DNA of 20,244 nucleotides. It comes from Apostichopus leukothele. Taxonomy: Eukaryota; Echinodermata; Holothuroidea; Aspidochirotida; Stichopodidae. Shown in pieces: positions 7,629 through 17,327 of the stretch. The notes beneath the pieces are model-generated. The model worked only from the letters and a program-made list of their open reading frames with translations. It did no database searches and was not told where the DNA came from. The DNA lies in the NCBI GenBank assembly GCA_010014835.2, contig JAAAKB020200299.1, forward strand, positions 1 through 20,244. The letters are read 5' to 3'. Numbering within the stretch: the stretch's first letter is position 1; each line of letters starts with the position of its first letter. Position numbers and translations under genes: made by a program.

Positions 7629-9380
7629 CGTCGATACTGGAGGCAGTATCATCTAAAGAAAACAGTTAAGATTTCAAAATGAGAGCAATGTAAGAAATCC
7701 AACATTAATAGAGGAGTGACCATAATCAAGTCACAAAAATTGCATTTTGAGCAACCTTGCTAATAGCTAGTGTGGTTTCGCTTCCATCTCCCGCCGTACG
7801 AACTACGCACCGTAACCAAAAGAGCACCGACATTATAATGAAAAAGATATGAAGGATCAGGACAGACAATAATGAACATGTATAAAAATCTTATGAATGT
7901 CGATCGAAATTGATTGCAAGACACGCTTCAGTTTGTTCTTTCCCACAGAGCTTATAGCATGATCAGCAATTTAGAGCTCGCAGGTTGATTCTGTGAGCTT
8001 CATACTCTTTATCTTTTTCTTCCCCTGTATGAATAATTAGTCATTTTTTTTTATGATGATTAAACTGTTTTATTGGAGGACAACTCATACTTTAGTATAG
8101 AGAGTATAGAGGGCCACCATGCATTGTCAGGACACAGAGAGCACTGCAGTACAATGTGTTTATGAATAATCATGTCTTGTCTTGGACATGTTTGTCTTGT
8201 AGGGTTAAAAATGTGTAGAGTCAAGTTTTGTCTGTAGTTTGCAGTTACTGTCATTGATAGATGATAATGGAATATGGACAGTGTTGGTACAGCTTGTTGT
8301 GGATCGATAAGGACAATGACTGGTGCACAGCTTTCCTTATGTTTGTTTTCATTTGACTTCATTCGATTGTTCCTGTTGGGAAGCCTTCTTAGTCAGCCTT
8401 CTTTTCCTGTGAGTCTGTGTGTCACCGTCCCCCCCCTTCCCCCGCCCCTCACCACCCCAACATCCTAAGAACAACCATCCACTGGGGGAGTCAAACTACA
8501 GCATTTGTTTACAACCTTAAACAATGGTGTGATATGATATCCTGTGGAGTGCAGCCTATTGACTATAAGTTTGTTTTAAAAACAAGAAATGTAATAGAAT
8601 ACTTCCTCATAACTTCCTCGAAATTGAACACTCCTGTGAATCGAGAGAGATAGATCTGTTACGTTGGTCGGCGTTGGCGTTGGTCTCTGGCTCGAGTAGG
8701 TAATCGAGAGGCCACTCGTCTCTCACCCCTTCCTCAAGAATCATGTCAAGATAATGATGCAATTGGTTTCAATTTCAATAACTTTTTTAATATATCATTA
8801 CCAAGTTGGGACAGGATTTCATGTTCCCTTCTTCTTGAGATTTCTGATTCTTTCATGAGATAAACCAGATGTTTGCCAAGGAAGTCAGGTTTTGTATTAC
8901 CCTCGGTAAAAGGATAAGGTAAATGCCAAGTGGGAGGTTTGTTATTGGTGTTCGAAGTTGTTGTTATTTTAAGACAGAATTTGTAAAGCTCTGTGAATAA
9001 GTGGCTCGTCGTGGTTCATGTCGCAAAAGCAACTGGAAATTTCAACGACAACAACAAGAAGGAAATAAAAATAAAGGAGACAAAGGAAAGCCAATATGTT
9101 TTTGATTCCTTTTCCTTTAAGGATTTTTTTTGTTTTGTTGTGGGTTTAAAAATTGCAAGATAGTATTTCAGTATTTAATGTGTTCTTATTGAACACTCTT
9201 GTCTCAGAAGCCAACCCTCGAAGGGAAAATATGAGATACTGGATATTTTCCAATTCAATGATTTATTAATATCAAGGAAGTAGAAAGTCCTGGAAAGAAC
9301 AATGTCAGTTACCTGTAAAAAAAAAAAAACCCCAGTCAGTTACAGAAACTTGAAAAGCTTTGTTTAGAGCTTAGTCAGTA

Positions 9381-9600
9381 TTCAAACAATTTTTGATTTC
9401 TGACCCTAATTTCACCTTCATCATCTCAGCAACCCTACAGTGGCAGATATTGTGGGCCAGGGGCAGGGTAGGAGGTATCCCCCTACCCGTCAGAAAATTG
9501 TGAAATGGATAAGGGTGCGTAGTTGCAAAATAAGCGTTATAATTTCTTGCAATTTTTGAAGTAATTTCTTTCAAGAATTTTCCATGTTTTGCCATAAATA
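9381..9600 (+). repeat. Dispersed repeat, copy 2
   Basis: This matches 1141-1440 in the same orientation: TTCAAAC at the start, TGACCCTA, TTCACCTTCATC, AGTGGCAGATATTGTGGGCC, AGGAGGTATCCCC, then TTGCAAAATA..GTTATAATTT. It lacks the 57-bp tandem array of copy 1. It is flanked on the right by pyrimidine/C-rich DNA (9640-9682). The 80-codon - strand frame here is the counterpart of the - strand frame in copy 1 and is not a gene of its own. Confidence 0.5.
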
Positions 9601-11071
9601 TTGGGCAATCCAATATTTAACATGCCAATCTTCCCATTCCTTCCTTCCTCCCTTACCCCAACCCCCATCCCCCTATCCACCCAGTTCTTCAAGAGACTTG
9701 GTGATCAGCAGAATGAAAACAAGATATTGTTACGTGACATCCTAAATTGTATTATATAGAACATTACTTTCTAGGACTTCAGACATCTTCACATTTTTCA
9801 AGAGCAATACCAGTAGCTTTAAAAAAAAAAAGTAAAGAAATGAAAATCTTTGTCGTGGAGTGGGTGATTCACAAGATTGAAAATAGATGTGAAGAGCCAA
9901 TCGTATATGCCCCGCAGGAACCAGCCGTCTCAACTTGAATGAGGGAGACATTCTGTGAATGACTCATATAACCGAATTAATCATTGTAGCCTCTCACTGG
10001 GACACGCCGTAGAGACGATCGTGGACGTTTCTAAATAACTTTCTGCTCTCCCCCCTCGAGCTATCATGAGAGGTCGCATGAATTGGGATAAAGTTGCACG
10101 AAATAGCTGATGAGGAGGGTAATACCAGTCACGATCTGCCCGACCAGTATAAAAAATAATATCGAATGTCCCGTGTAATCATGAAAAATTGCATGTTAAA
10201 TACTGCTGTTACAGGACAGCAAGAATAGAAAGGTAGGAATTTCTTTCATGTTTCAAACTTTTCTTGGAAGGGTTGGACAGTGAAAGTAACTTGGATATTG
10301 CAGACTTCTTTGGAGTTAGTATAGCATCGTTGTAAAGTTGGGTCGAGGTCATTCCTACTGTATATTTCCCGATTCGGGTCAAAGTCATTTGATACAATAT
10401 ATTCTCACTTTACTATAGAAATTAAGGGATGTTATTCATGAATTGTTTGCCCTTTGTTTCACCCACTTGATTTTTCGAATGTAGGTCTGATACCTCTCAA
10501 TACATCTCGTTCACATTACTAGTCCATCTTGTATATGATTTATTTAGAAAGTGGTGGGAGTGGGGAGGAGGGAACATTGAATTTCCCGAAAAACATGAAA
10601 AGTGCATATTGTATCAACCTGAAATACCTTGTTTTTGGTCAAAAAGTACCCCTTTACACACTTTTGTCATTTAAGAGTCAGCCAGTTTGTTGTGCAAAAA
10701 CTACCCGTTAGTTGAAAAATGAAATAAAATTGTAATAAAAAATTTCCAGCTCTTAGAAAATTTGGAAAGTAATTTATGTGATCAAAATGTGCTGTTTTTG
10801 TTGAAAATTATCCAAATATCAGGATTTGTGGCATAGAATGGACAGATGTTCCATTTTGTTTTAAAGTTCTGAGGCATTACTCCCCTCAGAGTAGAATCAC
10901 ATGTCCCACTGCCTTTATACGCTCCAGATTTAAGTCTCTCCCACCCCACCAGCTTGAACTTCTCCTACCCCCCTCCCCCCACCCCCGAAAAAATATAACC
11001 CACCCAAACCTTGCTACTCTAAGCAAAACTGCATATGATCAAAATCTCACACTCCAAAAATGGAACAGTAA

Positions 11072-11713
11072 TTAATAAGTGAAATATTACTTCAGTTCGT
11101 TTCCAAGTTTCACCGTCCAAACTCTGCTTTTTTCCCCACATTTTCAGCCAATCTTACGCAAAGAGCAATGTTTGTCAATTATCGACCTCTGTCCCATGCG
11201 TCATTTGAAAAGAAACTCGACTCAGGTGGGATAACAATACCACCTGGTTATTATGTTCTATACTTTTGTGGAATAATGTCAAAAATTTTGCCAAATGCCA
11301 AAACACCTGGAAAAGGACTCTTTGAAAGTGTATTGCACTTTGAATGTCATAATGACCATCTTCGAAGAATTTCAGGGGAAGCGTTAAATAATTTCAGATT
11401 GTATTTTGAACAAACCATTTGTTATACTTTAACGATATCTGTTGACAAGGAAAGAGGAGAATTTTTTTTTTTTTTTTTTGTGTCTGCACAGCAGCGACAA
11501 AAACAGAAACTTCTGCTCAGGGCTAATGGTGTGTGGGTGTCTCATCATCTGTTCGGTCGGGGGTTTGACATTTTACAAGCGCACATCTTTGATATTGAAG
11601 AAATGCTCGAAAAGAGTCTACCAACGGTACTAATTGAATTCAAGACAAAAGATGTGAAGGGATTGGATATAATGTTTCCTTGCTTTGTAAATGCTGCTTT
11701 TGTTATTGGCTAG
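11072..11713 (+). other. Unexplained long open frame inside intron (181 codons from ATG 11168)
   Basis: The frame is open from the stop at 11069-11071 to the TAG at 11711. From the first ATG at 11168 it would make 181 residues starting MFVNYRPLSHASFEKKLDSG. I do not recognise the protein. A good acceptor-like sequence (CTTTTTTCCCCACATTTTCAG) ends at 11147, 20 bp before the ATG, so the frame could also be the last exon of something. Against a gene: an 18-T run (11462-11479) makes six Phe in a row, no domain or signal is visible, no polyA signal is obvious just after the stop, and it lies within a host-gene intron on the same strand. In AT-rich DNA a frame of this length is uncommon by chance but not excluded; a worn piece of a mobile element is another option. 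Confidence 0.25.
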
Positions 11714-12361
11714 TACGTTAATACACTCGAGGTTCAGACAGACAGTGTTGTTACGTGGCTAGTTGTGTTGAGTTACGTCTTGTTCTCATGGTACTGATAC
11801 GACATGACTCATCACAGAATGAGGTTGCAATGGGGCTTTCCCAGACCCCCCCCCACCCCAAATTTTACCAAAGACTCTGTCATCAAACATATGTATGTCC
11901 CGACTCATTCCGAGATACTCGACAAGCTGCAGTCTGTTGAGCACAGATCGTAACGGTTACATGAGTTGATTGCTAGTAGTATAAATAATTTCGTTCGTAA
12001 TTATTATCGATGATCAAACGTCTCTTCGAAGGTTTCAAGTCGTGTTGGCTGTCTTTCAACTTGTGTTTCTTTGAAGCTTTTTTTTTCGATCGAGGAAACT
12101 GCAACAAGCGGAACCAGGAACTAGTCAATCACCCAGTGCCTCTGTCTCCAAGTTCGTCAGGTGTGTTTGCAGCTTGGTAGTCCTTTCAAAGGATCGTGTA
12201 ACTTCAGTTCATAGACCTCGTTAAACAGTACAGTTGATGTACCCATAGGACCGATGTGACAGCACCCTCCGCTAAGACCTTGTAGAGCCCCATTTAAGCT
12301 GCACCAAAAGGTCATCATCATAAGGTTTATACCATGGCTACCTGCTGTCGATTGGACCCTA

Positions 12362-12398
12362 CCCCTCCCCCTCCTCCCCCTCCTCCCCCTCCCCCTCC
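12362..12398 (-). other. C-rich tract, G-quadruplex-type motif on - strand
   Basis: There are five runs of four or five C (12362-12365, 12367-12371, 12376-12380, 12385-12389, 12391-12395) separated by T or TCCT. The - strand can form a G-quadruplex and the + strand an i-motif. The unit CCCCCTCCT repeats, so the tract is also a short minisatellite. A telomere-like CCTAACCCTAA word follows at 12401-12411, but it is only two units long. Confidence 0.75.
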
Positions 12399-13780
12399 AA
12401 TCCTAACCCTAATCTCAAACTTGTGTCTCTCTGTACATTGCTTTCTCTTCAGGATTCAATGGTCAGATTTTCCCAGGAGTCTGTTATAAAAAAGATCTTT
12501 GTAAAAGGTGGAAAAAAATTGATTCATTGAAAATATAGTGACCTGAGCATGAAAATATTCTCCTTTTGTAGAGAGGGGGTGGGTGTGTCTGCGGTTCCAC
12601 TTTTCCCAATCCTGTAACCTGTGTGTATAAACATGAATATAGAAAATAGTAAGTCCATTGCTATGACTTCCATGATAAGAACTGTACAGGTCTTGTGTCA
12701 AGGTGATAACGGTTGTAAATGTTTCTCCACGTAATGTAAAGATGAAGCCACCGAACTTCCAGTATAATTAGAAAACTTCTGTTATACATGTTCCCTTTTG
12801 GCCTATGCCACAATAACACACATATGTTGCTTATATACTTCCATCATGTTCCCAACCTCATACTGAAGTTTCTTTAAAATGTCATTTGCTGGCTGCCAAA
12901 GAGACCGCCTTTCTTCACAGAGGGAGTATGTAAATTCTTCTAAAGAACAGTGGCAGATGCTTCAGAGAGGCCGGAAAAACTCTAGAAATTCAATATAATA
13001 AAAGATAATGCATCAGAACCTAAAGGAAACAGCATAAACTGTCAAGGAAATTTATCTTGATATTAATATTTTGTTGTAAACTAATTCCTATCCAAATATG
13101 AAAGGAGGAAAGAAGACTGGAATTTAAAAAAATTCCTGATTAGTGGATTTATCACCCACGAAAACCAGCATAGTGCTTGATGAAGTACATCTGAGGTTTC
13201 TTTGTACTGTTGTCGGCCGTCTTCTTTTTCCCCCGAGGGAGGGAGGGTGTTCTAGAGAACAGCAACAAGTTCACATTCTCAGAAAGGTTGCATATCTCAG
13301 CAGATCGTTATACGTTTTGTTCATAATTTATTGACGAAGAGATCGTTTTGGAAAACTTGTTGGGAATTTCCAAGTCTAACAAATATTAATACAGGTGATT
13401 TGTGTCTTCTAACACATCTGTTCGGTTCGGAGAAACTCCACATGTGAAACTTGGTGTCAGTCATGGGCGGCCTTCACACGTTCGTGTAAAAACATTGGCT
13501 CAAGAGTTTAGTAGACCGTACAGATCGTGAATGTACATTAGTTACGATTCGACAGAACACAACACCGGAGAGAGCCCAACTGTAATCTTACCGCCGGTTT
13601 GATCATATATGACGGATCGAATAGAGAAAGCAGCTGATTATTAATTGGGAAAAAATTATAAAACACATTTCCTCCAGAAGGTATCTGCAATCATGAAACA
13701 ATTTATTCTCTGACGAAATTTCTTGGAAAATGCAAAAAAAACGGATGCTAAGATTATATATCCTGCTGGCAGATTTAATT

Positions 13781-13805
13781 GTGTGTGTGTGGGGGGGGGG
13801 GGGGG
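13781..13805 (+). repeat. (GT)5 followed by 15 G
   Basis: GTGTGTGTGT at 13781-13790 runs directly into an unbroken run of 15 G at 13791-13805. This is a simple repeat and probably length-polymorphic. Confidence 0.9.
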
Positions 13806-13939
13806 TGGTAAGAGAACTTCCTCTCTGTGATGAGTTTGTACTTTTATGACTTAAACGGGGACTACCTGTCCTAGAAAACTGACTATATATATATGTGTCA
13901 ATAGTATGTGGTGATAGTGGTCGGTAATACTTGGTATTG

Positions 13940-14517
13940 TTAAAGGGATGTATATTCCAGCGGCTTTAGTTGATTGCATTTCCAAATTGCTGAAAACTCC
14001 CTCTATCTGTAGGTAAAAACTCACATCATCCTCCATAGCACTTTGTATCACCAAAGATTTAATTATTTGTTTAGTTCTGTGATACTTTGTCAGTGCGTGC
14101 AGCAACAGCACAGTGATCGATGTTGTCGTCATGGCAATCGAGCTGAAAAACATATTTTCCTTTTCTTCGTAATATTTCGTTTGTAATTGCCACAGAAGAA
14201 TCACATTTTGAGGAAATTCTTAAAATACCAGAGAACATTGACAGCTTTGCGAACATTCCACATTTCCAAGGATATATCAAGATCATAATAGGACAGTAAG
14301 GCTTTTGAATATTCAGCATCTTCCATTGTGACATCACGGACCACCCACTGTGATCCACTTCCCTGGAAGAATCGAGGATTCTGTCAGTCAAAACAGGTCA
14401 CATTCGAACAAACATATCTCAAGTTAGGGAACAAAGGTATTGAGTTTTCAACTCAACAATGTGGAATAATTTTCTCACTCTCATTTGACATTTTCTGCCA
14501 CTGGAATACCCCTTTAA
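13940..14517. mobile_element. Non-autonomous DNA transposon with TTAA target duplication (T2/Kolobok-like MITE)
   Basis: TTAA at 13940-13943 and at 14514-14517 flanks a 570-bp body. The left end AGGGATGTATATTCCAG (13944-13960) and the reverse complement of the right end, AGGGGTATTCCAG (14501-14513), form terminal inverted repeats that differ by a small gap. Inner parts also agree: ATTGCTGAAAACTC on the left and, inverted, GTTGAGTTGAAAACTC on the right. With the target site, both ends read TTAAAGGG(A/G), which fits the TTAAAGGRR termini that I recall for the T2 family (Kolobok superfamily); piggyBac also uses TTAA but has other end bases. No transposase is encoded: the frames on both strands (for example 14071-14391 on -, 14328-14624 on +) overlap each other, cross the ends or show no known motif. 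It would have been moved by a transposase supplied in trans. Confidence 0.75.
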
Positions 14518-15041
14518 GTTTTCAATTGTCATCTATTTATAATTACAGTCATTCTCAGTTCTGGATGCTTGATCCGGTTTCTATTTTAACATGGCTATTT
14601 AATATGATAATATTTCATATTTAATATTAATTGAAACCCTTGACTTCTCTGTTGACTTTATACAGAACATACAAAGTTTCATTTTCTGAGAAATAACCAC
14701 TCTGGATCACAGGGTCATATCAATGAAAGAGAAGAGTCTAGTTTCTAAGTCTAATACACAGACCTATTAAAGCTAGTCTGTTTGCTCAGAAGCAATGCCA
14801 TTTGCAATGTTCAGGAAATTAAAAGACCTTTATGGCTTCAAATAATTCACTTGCAATTTTACTACCTAAATTTGTCAAAGTGCAAATGATGGTTTACATA
14901 CATTTTTGGATACTCTGTGCTTTATTGTTAAGTGAGTAGGACTTTTTTGGTAGAGTCAGTAGATTTAAAAAAAACAAAAAAAAACAGTGACACTTAACAT
15001 TAAACAATTTGTCCGTGACTTAGGAATGGAACGGCATCTTG

Positions 15042-15101
15042 TTTATTTATTATTTATTTATTTATTTATTTATTTGTTATTTATTTATTTATTTATTTAT
15101 A
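15042..15101 (+). repeat. TTTA microsatellite, about 60 bp
   Basis: There are about fourteen TTTA units with two interruptions (TTATTATTTA near 15049-15055 and TTTGTTATTTA near 15072-15080). It lies 150 bp upstream of exon D. The Leu/Phe/Ile/Tyr-rich frame across it comes from the repeat alone. Confidence 0.95.
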
Positions 15102-15251
15102 TTTCATTTTGGAATGCTAGGGATATATCACTGACATCAGCAATGAAACAACTGTCATCTAACTCTGGAAAGTGTTCGATTAAGTAACGTTGGTTTTATT
15201 TCGAAATGAAAATCTTAAATATTTGTGTGTTTTTTTTTGGTATCTCGATAG

Positions 15252-15333
15252 GTGGACAGTCCTTTCATCGTGTGTATGACATATGCATTCCAGACTCCAG
15301 ATAAACTCTGCTTCATCCTCGACCTCATGAATG
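15252..15333 (+). CDS. GRK2/3-type receptor kinase, exon D (beta4-beta5 and hinge)
   Basis: The exon codes for [20 protein letters not shown] followed by FILDLMN, plus one base of the next Gly. It aligns without gaps to human GRK2 249-275 ([20 protein letters not shown]..). The residues T in CMTYAF and C in KLCF agree with GRK3 rather than GRK2. ILDLMN is the hinge between the lobes; Asp272 and Met274 of GRK2, which line the adenine pocket, are present. The 82-bp length is 27 codons plus one base. The acceptor is CGATAG. The donor is AATG|GCAAGT at 15334, a GC donor with an otherwise strong consensus; there is no in-frame GT donor nearby, and the family requires a Gly codon starting with G here. 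The next exon (GDLHYHLSQHG..) is not in the window. Confidence 0.95.
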
Positions 15334-16138
15334 GCAAGTTTTGTCGCGTTTAATTTATTTAACTTCATCCATCTCATAGCTTCACTTTAATAGTCATGGT
15401 CGACCATACCATGCCACTACATGTCTGATTTGTATTAATGATAGTACACACATACTTCCGCCCTCCCCCCCACACCTCCACCCGATTAAATCAAGGGGTT
15501 CAGCCTATCCAGTTCAACCTGTCCGGTCAAAAATTATTCTATATTATTTCAAAAGTTGCAAAATATAGCTCAATTTCGCATCGACGCATCGTCCATTTTA
15601 TCAAAAAAAATTCAAAGAGTAAGGAACACATCTCCCCTTATACGACTTAACATCTTATCCTCACCTCCCTCCCGTCAGTAAAAAAGAGGATGTTGGGCCG
15701 CTGTTTTTATGTGTGCGCTTTTTATCATTTGTTTCTAATGGGGTTTGTTGGTTTGTATACAATGCAGGGTTTGGTAAAACAAAACAAAAGGTGGATATTG
15801 ATTTGTTATGACGATATAGTTTATTACTAAATTAATCTCCGACAAGTTAGTACACTCACTAAATTTCCTGATCAAATCGCTTAATGTTCGTATTTCAAGA
15901 ATTTGATAAAGGTTTCTCCGTTTAAAGATATGTTATATCATGTTTCTTTAAAAAAATTATATTTATACCAATAGCATATGTTGTATTTTCACTGTACACA
16001 GGAACTGCAATATATGGGCGTAACTTATATTCACATGCATAAACGATACTATCAATATGTATGTATATTTACACAACTGTTTAACCGGTCTGACGTTCAC
16101 GAATTAGTATTTGTTGTAACTGATATTGCTCATGCTGC

Positions 16139-16150
16139 CGCGCATGCGCA
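16139..16150. promoter_or_regulatory. NRF1/alpha-Pal-type site
   Basis: CGCGCATGCGCA fits the NRF1 consensus YGCGCAYGCGCR at every position and is nearly palindromic. It stands out as a GC-rich word in an AT-rich intron. NRF1 family factors include the sea urchin protein P3A2, which binds this type of site. Binding here is only a possibility; a single site has no proof of function. Confidence 0.35.
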
Positions 16151-17235
16151 TATACAGATGACTGGTCGTCAATTCGTGCAATTTTCGAAGAAATAACATG
16201 ATCATGAAAATTTCCAGGGAATATCTGTACTTATATATTAAAGATATTCATTGCGTCACGGGACCCGTCATGAATGCAAATTTGTTGTTTTACTTTGCAT
16301 CCAAAGGAAACAAATTATTTGTCATCACGTGCATGATTGAAGAAGATAAAATGCAACGTATGTCTTGTAATAAGTTTATAAACACTGACAGTTGAAACAG
16401 GAAATAAAAGTCATTCAAACACTATACAACCAATATCTTGTATTCGTGTGTAAATTTGCCATACTATTCACTATATGCTTGTTACGTGAAAAGTATCTTG
16501 AAAATTTGATACTATATATGTTATTTTATAGTATAGTCATATGGACGAATGCTCCAAATTAATTGATTTTTGACTCGACTGTAATGGAACACAATCAATG
16601 CTTGTAAGATTGTTGGCGATGTAAATTCTCTCTCTAAGAAGAAGGTAGTTGTTTTACGACTTTTGTTTTTTTTTCTTCATAGTGGAGACCTCGTAAAGTA
16701 AGATATTGATCACAGAAGAGCTACTCATTGATTTCACAATATACATAAAACAAATTTGTAAAAGTTCGGTCATTTCGTCATTTTTTGTTTGTTTGTTTGT
16801 TTTTTTTTTTGATAAGCCTATAGAACAGGAAATTTACGTAGACACTGACGTGGTTCGCGATGTATTACATTAAAATGCATGTAGCTTATAAAATAACGTT
16901 GACGTTTGTAGTAATAACATACAAATAGATAAATCAAGATAAGCAATAAAGAAAAAATAGGGGGAAAAAAGGATAGAACTATACCCAATTATTATTGCAA
17001 CAATGTTTTGAATTTAAATATGACATAAACTGTTAAACTATATATCATATCAGGACCCACTCGATTTACCAAAAGAAAACAAAACTGGAAAAACTTAAAG
17101 TACACCAAATGAATTTTTGAGTCCCCCTTTTCACCAAAATTTATGAACAAACATTCACTTTGGAAAATATATAATTTGGACCTTATCATCCGTGAAAAAG
17201 TTATACGTATAGTTACTATTATAATTCCAGATAAA

Positions 17236-17327
17236 GCCCCACTGCAAGTTACACATGCCCCACTGCACATGCCCCACTGCATGCCCCCACTGCATACCCA
17301 CACATGCCCCACTGCAAGTTACGCACC
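17236..17327 (+). repeat. GCCCCACTGCA minisatellite, five units
   Basis: Five copies of GCCC(C)CACTGCA start near 17236, 17257, 17271, 17283 and 17306, separated by AAGTTACACAT, CAT, T or TACCCACACAT. The first and last units carry the same longer tail (AAGTTAC(A/G)CA), so the array looks like a higher-order unit that partly contracted in the middle. The Cys/Gly-rich - strand frame across it (start of the frame at 16992-17312) is a by-product. Confidence 0.9.

Larger units (their letters stand above)
6328..15251 (+). other. Intron between exons C and D (8924 bp)
   Basis: The donor is GTAAAG at 6328 and the acceptor is TATCTCGATAG ending at 15251, preceded by GTTTTTTTTTGG. It contains the poly-G block at 6456-6475, two hairpins of the same design (6833-6865 and 7170-7198), a G-quadruplex-type motif (7597-7628), C-rich tracts (8430-8457, 9650-9682, 10965-10986, 12362-12398), the second copy of the dispersed repeat (9381-9600), an unexplained long frame (11072-11713), a (GT)n plus 15-G run (13781-13805), a complete TTAA-flanked element (13940-14517) and a TTTA microsatellite (15042-15101). 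I found no GRK exon inside it: exon C joins exon D at adjacent residues of the family alignment, so none is missing. Confidence 0.9.

Noticed and set aside
4537-9120. A 4.6-kb transposon bounded by TTAAAGGAAAG at 4537 and CTTTTCCTTTAA near 9109-9119
   Set aside because: The segment contains two constitutive kinase exons in their proper place, and the inverted ends agree over only about 11 bases of a low-complexity word.
12401-12411. Telomere-like CCTAACCCTAA word
   Set aside because: It has only about two units next to a C-rich minisatellite; this is too short to be an interstitial telomeric repeat.
14071-14391. - strand 106-codon frame (and 117-codon frame at 13851-14204, + strand 98-codon frame at 14328-14624)
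   Set aside because: They lie in or cross the ends of the 570-bp TTAA element, overlap each other and show no transposase motif.
14987-15187. Leu/Tyr/Ile/Phe-rich small protein
   Set aside because: It is encoded by the TTTA microsatellite at 15042-15101.
15978-16395. Two consecutive + strand frames that might form one small gene
   Set aside because: They are in different frames, resemble no known protein, have AT-driven composition and lack splice-like borders linking them.
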